Of a DNA stretch of 19,174 nucleotides, positions 6,877 to 12,412 are shown one piece after another. A program made the position numbers and the translations under genes. This stretch comes from CAZSHG01 sp964606695 [NCBI: uncultured bacterium] (GTDB taxonomy: Bacteria > UBP14 > UBA6098), in NCBI GenBank assembly GCA_964606695.1, contig CAZSHG010000042.1, positions 1-19,174 of the forward strand, written 5' to 3'. Numbering within the stretch: position 1 is the stretch's first letter; each line of letters begins with the position of its first letter. The notes under the pieces are model-generated. The model made no database searches. It was not told where the DNA came from and saw only the letters and a list, made by a program, of their open reading frames with translations.

Positions 6877-6950
6877 TATCAAAGACCATCCACATAACCA
6901 ACCCGCTACACAAAAGCTAAAATACGAACCGACATTTGTTAAGGGGTATT
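6876..6950 (-). promoter_or_regulatory. Element B: repeated promoter-like element ending in TTTGATAATG
   Basis: TTAAC (6942-6938), an 18-base spacer and TAGCTTTTG (6919-6911) follow four bases after the TAG stop of the nuclease-like gene. The element shares AAAATACCCCTT and TTTGATAATG with element C at nearly the same spacing (about 61-64 bp). It shares the acataaccaacccgc flank with element A. It would drive the sorting-domain remnant from the ATG at 6876. Confidence 0.55.
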
Positions 6951-6954
6951 TTTA

Positions 6955-7638
6955 CTATCCAAAAGCCATCTGAAACATCGTATAGATTCGATGCTGAATG
7001 TTATATCCTCGCTTAGATCGTCCACGACGTATAAACTTGAATTCCATATTATTCGGATCAAATGTAGCCAAACCTATATGCCAACGGTTCATCGTTTGGT
7101 TAAACCGTCTATAGTTAGTTTCTTGCCCCGGAGGAACAACGATAATTACCCTGTCAGCATAAGCTCGACATTGTTGCGCTTGAAATACAGCTCTCTTTGG
7201 ATTATCTAATTTTAGCTCGAATGCCCAAAGCTCGGTTTTTAAATAATTGTAAGATTCTCCAAGCTTATATGAGCCTGTTTTAACAGTTTCAATATGGCCA
7301 GTATTTATAAGTTCTTTTAACGCTTGACGAATCGATTTTTCAGAAAACTCGGAATGTTCTAAAATGTAGCTTAAGGTTCGCGTCGCCTTCGGTTTCAACA
7401 AGCTTAGAATTGAAGGACCAACGAGACCGCTCGATTCGGGCGGAGTTAGAATACCCTTATTCTCCTTATTCCTCAGAGCAATAAAATCGGGGCGACCTTG
7501 TCGGCATGAGATTTCTCTATATATTCCATCGAAGGGCTCAATGCCAGAAAGGCCTCCAGGAGTATTTAAGGCGACTTCAAATGCATCGCCCATCTGCCTT
7601 TCGGTGTAGCCAAAACGAGATTCGGATATAGCCCTCAT
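6955..7638 (-). CDS. PD-(D/E)XK nuclease-like protein with embedded winged helix (227 aa)
   Basis: A plausible restriction-like nuclease core is split by a DNA-binding domain. GRPDFIAL supplies Asp51 and ELWAFELKL supplies Glu141-x-Lys143, followed by FQAQQCRAYADRVIIVVPP, a helix-strand pattern usual after the catalytic lysine in this superfamily. Between them, residues about 75-125 (SILSLLKPKATRTLSYILEH ... FSEKSIRQALKELINTGHIE) form a winged helix. It ends the operon: its ATG directly follows the TAA of the small gene (TAAATG). It could be a nuclease effector or an inactive regulator. The catalytic assignment rests on motif spacing; I know no named family with exactly this gene order. Confidence 0.65.
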   Translation of the reverse strand: MRAISESRFGYTERQMGDAFEVALNTPGGLSGIEPFDGIYREISCRQGRPDFIALRNKENKGILTPPESSGLVGPSILSLLKPKATRTLSYILEHSEFSEKSIRQALKELINTGHIETVKTGSYKLGESYNYLKTELWAFELKLDNPKRAVFQAQQCRAYADRVIIVVPPGQETNYRRFNQTMNRWHIGLATFDPNNMEFKFIRRGRSKRGYNIQHRIYTMFQMAFG

Positions 7639-7817
7639 TTACAGCACCTGATTGCGGTTTATTAGACTCCTAAAATCCTGTAATGCTCTACGCCATTCTT
7701 GGATATGCCCTTGGTCAGTTTGGGGGTCAAAGTTTATTCCTTGATTTCTGAGTTGCTGATACAACGTAGCACTATTTTTGTGCAAACCTCGCCCCTCCGG
7801 CCCGAACAACCTCGCAT
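7639..7817 (-). pseudogene. Small gene with a one-base break at its start codon (about 59 codons)
   Basis: The frame ending in the TAA at 7641-7639 reads ARLFGPEGRGLHKNSATLY, then QQLRNQGINFDPQTDQGHIQ and EWRRALQDFRSLINRNQVL, a plausible helical protein coupled by TAAATG to the nuclease-like gene. It has no ATG. At 7817-7815 an ATG lies one base out of frame (ATGCGAGG); one extra G (ATG-GCG-AGG) would give MARLFGPEG. The only in-frame alternative is a TTG at 7809 with no ribosome site. Either the gene carries a fresh frameshift at codon 2, the assembly has lost a base, or initiation is unusual. I recognise no family. Confidence 0.5.
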
Positions 7818-7890
7818 TATCAAATAACAGGTTAACTAAACTACCACAAAAAAATTAATACCCTACCCGACTTTTGTCAAGGGGTATTTT
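7815..7890 (-). promoter_or_regulatory. Element C: repeated promoter-like element upstream of the small gene
   Basis: TTGAC (7880-7876), an 18-base spacer and TAATTTTTTTG (7857-7847), then TTTGATAATG ending at 7815. AAAATACCCCTTGACAAA matches element B apart from one base. The element sits between the TIR-like gene and the small gene and could provide an internal promoter for the last two genes of the operon. Confidence 0.5.
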
Positions 7891-7908
7891 CTGAACTCTT
7901 AATTTAGG

Positions 7909-8466
7909 TTATCTTGAAAATCTCTTCAAATATTTCGCCATAGCCACTGTGTCAGCGATTTCCATCGCTTTAACAGTAGCTACATTACACGAATCAAATT
8001 CCTCTTGCGTGTATCCTATTACTCGTCTTGTATCTAATTGATTTAGAACTTCGTCAGCCAAACCACCTGCACCTATGTATTGCCCAGGGAGTAAAACATA
8101 GACTATGTCTCTGAACCACGGATAAGTAGGGATATAGGTATCGAGCTCAAGGTTCGCTCCTCTACTAATATCAAGGACGATGACTCCGTCCACATTCAAA
8201 GCTTGAAAAGCTTCGGCTATCAATTGGTTATGTAATCCTTGAGTTAATTTAACCATTTCTTCATCTTCGCTAAAATAGGCTTTGGCATATCCAAACCTAT
8301 CCCCATTCCGTATTAAATCTCGAATCTGACAACGTTTCCTATAACCAGCTTGTTGTTCTTTGGGGGCTTCTTCTCCCGGGTTTCCAGGACCCCAAATAAG
8401 GAACTTGAGGTTCTGACGACGTGCGAAATCTAAATGCTCTTGTGCTTCTTGATCGTAAGGGCTCAT
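7909..8466 (-). CDS. TIR / deoxyribosyltransferase-like protein (185 aa)
   Basis: The protein has a Rossmann-like pattern: LKFLIWGPGNPG (about 20-31) as strand 1, then RCQIRDLIRNGDRFGYAKAYF, then NVDGVIVLDISRGANLELDTYI (91-112). Glu108, in the GANLEL loop after a VIVLD strand, is where TIR NADases and nucleoside deoxyribosyltransferases carry their catalytic Glu. A later strand reads DIVYVLLPGQYIGAG. I therefore suggest a nucleotide-cleaving or nucleotide-binding effector; this is fold-level inference. The ATG at 8466 is preferred: AAGAAGG lies before it and it starts four bases after the upstream stop. Alternative: a deoxynucleoside-phosphate hydrolase. There is no signal peptide or membrane helix. 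Confidence 0.55.
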   Translation of the reverse strand: MSPYDQEAQEHLDFARRQNLKFLIWGPGNPGEEAPKEQQAGYRKRCQIRDLIRNGDRFGYAKAYFSEDEEMVKLTQGLHNQLIAEAFQALNVDGVIVLDISRGANLELDTYIPTYPWFRDIVYVLLPGQYIGAGGLADEVLNQLDTRRVIGYTQEEFDSCNVATVKAMEIADTVAMAKYLKRFSR

Positions 8467-8470
8467 CTGA

Positions 8471-9109
8471 TTAACCTTCTTCGCGAGCTTTACGTAAACC
8501 AATAACTAACTTTTCGCCCTTAGGCATAATTCTAATTGTAGTATCTTCAATTTTTACTAAATCCAGGCTACTAAGATCATCGATTGCGCTCATCAGGTCT
8601 CCAACGATCTTTAGTTCATCAATTATCTCGTCTTTTTTCGCTTTCTTCTTGTCCGCAAGCATCAGAAGTATAGGTAACGCAGGTTTATGATGAACCAGAC
8701 AATGTGCTATTCTATATATTTCACGGGTATTCAGCAATCTCGGTCTGCTAATAATCTCCGAAGACTCCCCAGCGATAGATTGGCCTTCCTCGCAAGGTGT
8801 TGGGGCAAATGAAAGTTTTAAATCCTCTAATAGATTTATCGGTTCTAATCGAATTTTACCCACGTAAACATTCAGATGAGGTTGCTCGATTGGTTGGTTG
8901 TAGTGATTATAATCCTGGTTTGAGGTAATAGGTTGTAACCCTAAAGAATCGCTAATGGGGGTAGAGAAATGGCTTCCAATAATGCAATTATCCACAATAG
9001 ATTCTAATTTATAAAGCTCGTCCACAGGTGTATTCAGGTCATTATGAAAACCATAAACGGGATTGAACCCTAAGGAATTGAAAAAATCTTCTTTTCTTTC
9101 GGATATCAT
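8471..9109 (-). CDS. Unknown protein with C-terminal winged helix (212 aa)
   Basis: The first ~110 residues are polar, with Asn/Pro/Gln-rich stretches such as ITSNQDYNHYNQPIEQPHLN, and show no known fold. From about 125 on, a winged helix is visible: REIYRIAHCLVHHKPALPIL, KKKAKKDEIIDELKIVGDLM, SAIDDLSSLDLVKIEDTTIRIMPKGEKL, meaning helix, helix, recognition helix and wing. It starts in an ATGA overlap with the preceding gene and its stop is four bases before the next start, so it is a core operon member. It may be the regulator or the sensor/adaptor of the set. I do not recognise the family. Confidence 0.6.
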   Translation of the reverse strand: MISERKEDFFNSLGFNPVYGFHNDLNTPVDELYKLESIVDNCIIGSHFSTPISDSLGLQPITSNQDYNHYNQPIEQPHLNVYVGKIRLEPINLLEDLKLSFAPTPCEEGQSIAGESSEIISRPRLLNTREIYRIAHCLVHHKPALPILLMLADKKKAKKDEIIDELKIVGDLMSAIDDLSSLDLVKIEDTTIRIMPKGEKLVIGLRKAREEG

Positions 9110-9792
9110 TTACCAGACCAATAATCTTTCGCGGATTCGAGATCTTTAAGGGAAGCTTTTAAAGACTTAATAAGCAATTGTAAATCATCACACTCGAGTT
9201 GAAATTTAAATTCCCTGGGATCTCCAGAGCTTCTCCTTAGTTTCACCAGAACAACTGGCACAAAATCAATACATTCTGGTTTGTAACTCTCAATATCTTC
9301 ATTCGGTTTATCCGATCCGTAGGGATTCTTTATAACGGCTCTGAGATCAACCGTAGTTGTTATACCAATGTAATTAGGTAGCATTGATCCTGCGTATATT
9401 TTTCTTAGCCGCCTATCATTGTCTTTCTGGATCTCTGTGAAGAAATCTAATAAAAAATCGCTTGCTTCATCAATCTCACTGCTTGGTAGAAGCTGTAATT
9501 CTATAAGGTCTTTAAGGAATTCAGCGGGTTCATCCTTTATCGGATTCCACGCGCTGTAGATAAATAACAGAAGCTTCAAAGCACGAAGTAAATTCGGTGC
9601 ATTTCCCTCTATTTCAAAAACAGCTTTTTCAAGTAATTCTTGGTGTTCTCCTGAAATATCTGTTTTATAAATCTCAACGACCTTTGATATGAGCTTATTT
9701 CGTTTTTCAGAAGGTAAATCCCATAATATCTGGAAATCCTCTCGGAATTCTTTTGGCATGTTCGCGAAATTATTGAATATAGAAGTTCTCAT
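9106..9792 (-). CDS. Unknown alpha+beta protein, first gene of the accessory operon (228 aa)
   Basis: Residues 1-130 are helical (EFREDFQILWDLPSEKRNKL; APNLLRALKLLLFIYSAWNP). Residues about 140-228 alternate strands and a final amphipathic helix: NYIGITTTVDLRAVIK, IDFVPVVLVKLRR, FKFQLECDDLQLLIKSLKAS. A helical front plus a beta-sheet-and-long-helix end resembles the layout of COMM-domain proteins, but I see no diagnostic motif and treat this as a loose analogy. The ATG at 9792 has GAGG upstream. It overlaps the next gene by ATGA. With its promoter just after the DUF2335 tail it opens the operon. No catalytic residues are evident, so it may be a scaffold or sensor. Confidence 0.6.
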   Translation of the reverse strand: MRTSIFNNFANMPKEFREDFQILWDLPSEKRNKLISKVVEIYKTDISGEHQELLEKAVFEIEGNAPNLLRALKLLLFIYSAWNPIKDEPAEFLKDLIELQLLPSSEIDEASDFLLDFFTEIQKDNDRRLRKIYAGSMLPNYIGITTTVDLRAVIKNPYGSDKPNEDIESYKPECIDFVPVVLVKLRRSSGDPREFKFQLECDDLQLLIKSLKASLKDLESAKDYWSGK

Positions 9793-9879
9793 TAGTTAAC
9801 CTCGTTTTTTCGGTAATCTGTAGTGTTTAGTTTCATATTTGGATTCATTCTTCTTATCCAATTAAATATTGAATTAATT

Positions 9880-9908
9880 AATAATAATCTTTTCAATCTA
9901 AAAGTCAA
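9880..9908 (-). promoter_or_regulatory. Promoter-like region of the accessory operon
   Basis: TTGAC (9908-9904) overlaps the TGA stop of the DUF2335 gene; after an 18-base spacer comes AT-rich ATTATTAATTAA. It lies about 90 bases upstream of the operon start at 9792. TTGACTTT at the end of a tail-module copy repeats the arrangement at 4671. Confidence 0.4.
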
Positions 9909-10474
9909 GAACTAATTTCCAACCAGCCGTGGCCTTTGTCGCCTTTGTATTCCTCGCGTTTGAGGGCGAGTTCGGCGGTGGGGGAGCGGAATACGGTTTC
10001 CAGCGTCTGGGTCTGCGTGCGCATCCCTTTCGCCGCGCGTTTTACGAGGTCGGCGGTTAGGTTGGTCCTAATATTTCCGGTCCCTGAGCCTGCCATAGGG
10101 TCGGGCGGGTCGAGTAATATCACGCGGGCGGTGTCGCCGCCTATTATTCCCGCAACCCAATCATGGCCATAAAGGGCGCAAATCGTTGCGCAAGATAGCC
10201 CGGCAAGTCCGATAACAAGACCGGAGATAACTCCAAGTTTTTCATTGCGAATATTCGATTCAATTACTTTCGACTCGATTTCGATTCTGTGGTCTTCCTG
10301 TTTTTCAGCCATTGTGATTATTCTATCGGCTGAACCGGGGACTATTTCATTGAATTCACGAAGGATTTGCGGGGATGGAAGCGGACCTGCCTAAAAGTGT
10401 TGGGATGTTGCTGATATTCCTAAAACGGGTTTAGCTCCAGAATTGGATTTGTCAATTTTGTCATTCTTCTTCAT
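9905..10474 (-). pseudogene. DUF2335 membrane-protein gene with in-frame amber codon and atypical tail
   Basis: The full frame starts at the ATG at 10474 (MKKNDKIDKSNSGAKPV), overlapping the upstream stop by 14 bp, but codon 28 is TAG (10393-10391), just before GPLPSPQILREFNEIVPGSA and DRIITMAEKQEDHR, the hallmark N-terminal motifs of DUF2335. Translation can resume only at the ATG at 10312, which keeps the coiled region and two membrane helices (LGVISGLVIGLAGLSCATIC; WVAGIIGG) but loses the proline-rich motif. After IIGG the normal family ending is replaced by the tail module (DTARVILLDPPDP, TNLTADLVKRAAKGMR, GHGWLEISS) shared with 4675-5088. Function of DUF2335 proteins is unknown; they are small predicted membrane proteins. 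The TAG stops of other genes here argue against stop-codon recoding. Confidence 0.7.
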
Positions 10475-10661
10475 TTGAATGACCTTTTATCGAATGGGAT
10501 AAATCTTGTCCAACATTCTCCCAGTCGCTTCTCAAGGCTTTAATATCTGCTTCGGATGCCGTTTTGGAAATATTGTAAGATGGTAAAGTTGCGCCAATAT
10601 CAAGCGCTCTTGCGAGACCCGAAAGAAAAGATGGTTTGGCAACTAAAAAGTCTGTTTGCAT
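10461..10661 (-). CDS. Small conserved protein coupled to DUF2335 (66 aa)
   Basis: The sequence MQTDFLVAKPSFLSGLARAL, then DIGATLPSYNISKTASEADI and a DWENVGQDL segment, matches a pattern I know from small hypothetical proteins in many bacteria (DFLxAxPSFLSG ... DxGGTxxxYN ... DWxxVGQD). The start at 10661 is favoured by AAGGAG seven bases upstream; the longer frame to 10718 has no such site. Its last codons overlap the DUF2335 start (AATGAAGAAGAATGA), so the two are translationally coupled. A weak promoter-like TTGATT/TATCAT pair lies at 10718-10692. Function unknown; coupling suggests the two products act together. Confidence 0.7.
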   Translation of the reverse strand: MQTDFLVAKPSFLSGLARALDIGATLPSYNISKTASEADIKALRSDWENVGQDLSHSIKGHSNEEE

Positions 10662-10719
10662 AGCTCTTCTCCTTAAATAAGTTCTTAGTGTATGATACGG
10701 AGTTTCTTTTAAAATCAAG

Positions 10720-11643
10720 CTATTTATCGTCCTTAGTCCACTTCTCCGCCCCAGCGAAAACCCCAGCCAACGTCAGTTCCGCCGCCGTGAAGACTAAGCG
10801 CGAGATAATCGTGCCGACTATAACCGTCGGTTCCGGAATGAAGGCGGGGAGGACAAGTAACAAAACCCCCTCGCGGACGCCGATTCCGCTTGGTGCGAAT
10901 ATCGCCGCGATGCCGATAAGCGCCGCCGCCCAAAATGTTCCGGTTACCGCGAAAAAGTGCTCGATTCCTACCGGCGAGAGGGAATTGAGAACCAAAAAGA
11001 GGCTCAGGCCATAGAGCAAACCCACTATCACATACATTCCCACGAAACTCAGCATTTTCGAGTATGTGGGGAATTCGTCGATGGGGTCGCGTTTGATAAG
11101 CCGGAAAAACCTGTTCGACGACCATTTGAGGATGGGCGGGAACAGCATTGCGAGAAGGAGGACGAGAAGGCTCAGGGCAAGCCATCGGACATAGGGCGGG
11201 AGGGGGATGTCCATCAGAAGGGTGCCGATAAGGACCATCACGCATGCGCTGGTGAAGCTCGCGATATATTCGACTCCGGTGGCGAGGGCGACGGTTTTGC
11301 GCGAGTATCCTCGGTAGGCGTCGAGGCGGACGAGGACGAGACCGACCTTGCCGGGAATATATTTGCCAAGTTGGGAGAGGAAAAAGGCTTTTCCCGCGCG
11401 AATAGGCGGAGCATGAAGGCCGAAAGAACGGGTGAGGAACTGCCAGTTCAGCAACATCATCAAGAGGGCACTGACAGCCGCTATGAATCCGGCAAAGACA
11501 AAAATCCAATTAAAAAGGAAATCGTATTCCCTAATCTCAGCGATGTTTCGTTTAACATAGAATCCAATCGCGATGACGATAAGGGCAGTTAATACGTAGC
11601 TTACAATCGACTTTTTTGTTTTTTGAGAAAAGGGGTCCGGCAT
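10720..11643 (-). CDS. Flippase-like integral membrane protein, LPG_synthase_TM family (307 aa)
   Basis: About eight hydrophobic helices span the protein (for example VLTALIVIAIGFYV, IFVFAGFIAAVSALLMMLL and LALSLLVLLLAMLFPPIL). The late motif AIFAPSGIGVREGVLLLVLP (about 245-265) is the signature of the lysylphosphatidylglycerol-synthase membrane domain family (PF03706), members of which occur in polysaccharide and lipid-glycan loci. No MprF-type C-terminal synthase domain is attached, so lipid-linked glycan translocation or assembly is more likely than lysyl-lipid synthesis. It probably belonged to the glycosyltransferase operon: its ribosome site and ATG lie inside a 22-bp direct repeat that also ends the upstream glycosyltransferase-tail gene, with hicBA between the copies. 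Confidence 0.82.
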   Translation of the reverse strand: MPDPFSQKTKKSIVSYVLTALIVIAIGFYVKRNIAEIREYDFLFNWIFVFAGFIAAVSALLMMLLNWQFLTRSFGLHAPPIRAGKAFFLSQLGKYIPGKVGLVLVRLDAYRGYSRKTVALATGVEYIASFTSACVMVLIGTLLMDIPLPPYVRWLALSLLVLLLAMLFPPILKWSSNRFFRLIKRDPIDEFPTYSKMLSFVGMYVIVGLLYGLSLFLVLNSLSPVGIEHFFAVTGTFWAAALIGIAAIFAPSGIGVREGVLLLVLPAFIPEPTVIVGTIISRLVFTAAELTLAGVFAGAEKWTKDDK

Positions 11644-11663
11644 CAGTTCCCCTTCAGTTCCCT
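11642..11663 (-). repeat. 22-bp direct repeat, copy 1 (flippase side)
   Basis: This block is identical to 12109-12130. On the minus strand it carries AGGGAACTGAAGGGG followed by AACTGAT, and so supplies the ribosome site and most of the start codon of the flippase gene. Confidence 0.9.
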
Positions 11664-11674
11664 GTTTGATTTCA

Positions 11675-11887
11675 TTACAACAAATCCTTGAATTGGTCTA
11701 ACGTCAGCCCTGCATTTTTAATGATACCACCCATAGTAAATGCATTTATCGGATTTGCATTAGGGATTATGAGAATTCTCATTCCGTCAGTCATAACGAT
11801 GTGCTTTTTCTGACGAAGGACTCTAAATCCAGCCTTCTCAAAGGCTTTCACTGCCCGTTGTGAAGATATACCAGGCAGTTTAGGCAA
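11675..11887 (-). CDS. hicA: HicA-type mRNA interferase toxin (70 aa)
   Basis: HicA toxins are small double-stranded-RNA-binding-fold ribonucleases that cut mRNA independently of the ribosome. Family features seen are MPKLPGISSQRAVKAFEKAG at the start, then GFRVLRQKKHIVMT with the probable catalytic His29, IIPNANPINAFTMGGIIKNA, and the terminal LTLDQFKDLL. Length is normal. The usual G-S-H before the catalytic strand is KKH here, and the conserved His of the later iPxH motif is replaced (IPNANP), so activity may be altered. It overlaps hicB by 8 bp and follows it, the antitoxin-first order. It lies between two copies of a 22-bp direct repeat. Confidence 0.85.
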   Translation of the reverse strand: MPKLPGISSQRAVKAFEKAGFRVLRQKKHIVMTDGMRILIIPNANPINAFTMGGIIKNAGLTLDQFKDLL

Positions 11888-12077
11888 GTGCGACCTCGAT
11901 TGTTTCGACTTCGTTGCCGGCTAATTCTCTTGCGGCTTCGAGATAAAGCTCAATGGCTTCCTTAATATTCTCTACTGCTTCCTCGCGGGTTGCGCCTTGA
12001 GACCAGCATCCCGGAAGGCCGGGAACCCATACAGAGTAGCCCTCTTCGGTTTTTTTCAGTGCGATGGAATATTCCAT
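11880..12077 (-). CDS. hicB: HicB-type antitoxin (65 aa)
   Basis: The RNase H-like fold of HicB is recognisable: MEYSIALKKTEEGYSVWVPG, LPGCWSQGATREEAVENIKE and AIELYLEAARELAG. HicB proteins bind and neutralise HicA and often repress their own operon. This is the short form, lacking an obvious C-terminal helix-turn-helix or ribbon DNA-binding domain, so self-repression is uncertain. AAGGAG lies seven bases before the ATG at 12077. Only 31 bases separate the start from the end of the upstream gene and I see no convincing promoter there, so expression may rely on the glycan operon's transcript. Confidence 0.88.
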   Translation of the reverse strand: MEYSIALKKTEEGYSVWVPGLPGCWSQGATREEAVENIKEAIELYLEAARELAGNEVETIEVALA

Positions 12078-12108
12078 AGTTTCTCCTTATCTAATTCTCA
12101 TTTGTGAA

Positions 12109-12130
12109 ATCAGTTCCCCTTCAGTTCCCT
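12109..12130 (-). repeat. 22-bp direct repeat, copy 2 (glycosyltransferase-tail side)
   Basis: This block is identical to 11642-11663. It encodes the last residues (RELKGN) and stop of the membrane-tail gene. The two copies flank the hicBA cassette exactly, so excision between them would restore an ATGA overlap of the two glycan genes. Confidence 0.9.
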
Positions 12131-12412
12131 ATTGGCTTCCATGTCGAAGAGCATTGCAAATAAAATCGACTGCATTCCCATGAAGGTGCAGAATAAAATC
12201 GCCAGGGCGGTCATAGGCGGCGCGAAACCCTCGGTTATCCATAACACTATCAGCCGGACAATCAGCGGGATGTCCAGCAGGAGCAGAAAGCCTCCGAAGG
12301 CGTAGAAGAAAATCAGCGGGTGGAAATCGCGTATGATGTATTTCTGCACCATCCGCCGCACGAACAGGCGCTTGCCTTCGCCCGGGACTGGTTTTGGAGT
12401 CCAATCGGCCAT
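12110..12412 (-). CDS. Stand-alone membrane domain paralogous to the glycosyltransferase C-terminus (100 aa)
   Basis: The protein starts MADWTPKPVPGEGKRLFVRR at an ATG sharing a base with the stop of the upstream GT2 gene (TAATG); the longer frame upstream runs antiparallel codons of GT2 sequence and has no support. It has two membrane helices (HPLIFFYAFGGFLLLLDIPL; MTALAILFCTFMGMQSILFA) and ends DMEANRELKGN. The preceding GT2 has the same layout at its own C-terminus (LFFRRLWKRYLVLDFHPLVL ... FQSVLFAIWMDMDYNRER), so this is a detached copy of that domain. It may pair with the GT2 as a membrane anchor or oligomerisation partner. The function is not known. Confidence 0.75.
   Translation of the reverse strand: MADWTPKPVPGEGKRLFVRRMVQKYIIRDFHPLIFFYAFGGFLLLLDIPLIVRLIVLWITEGFAPPMTALAILFCTFMGMQSILFAMLFDMEANRELKGN

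Noticed and set aside
10391-10393. Amber codon read as an amino acid through genome-wide TAG recoding
   Set aside because: TAG is used as the terminal stop of several other genes here (for example at 1105, 2249, 6955 and 10720), so general recoding is unlikely.
10431-10455. TTGAC-N17-TAAACC promoter for the DUF2335 gene
   Set aside because: It lies inside the first codons of the true frame beginning at 10474 and the gene is already coupled to its upstream partner.
10720-11643. Lysyl-phosphatidylglycerol synthase (MprF)
   Set aside because: Only the membrane domain is present; the C-terminal aminoacyltransferase domain of MprF is missing.
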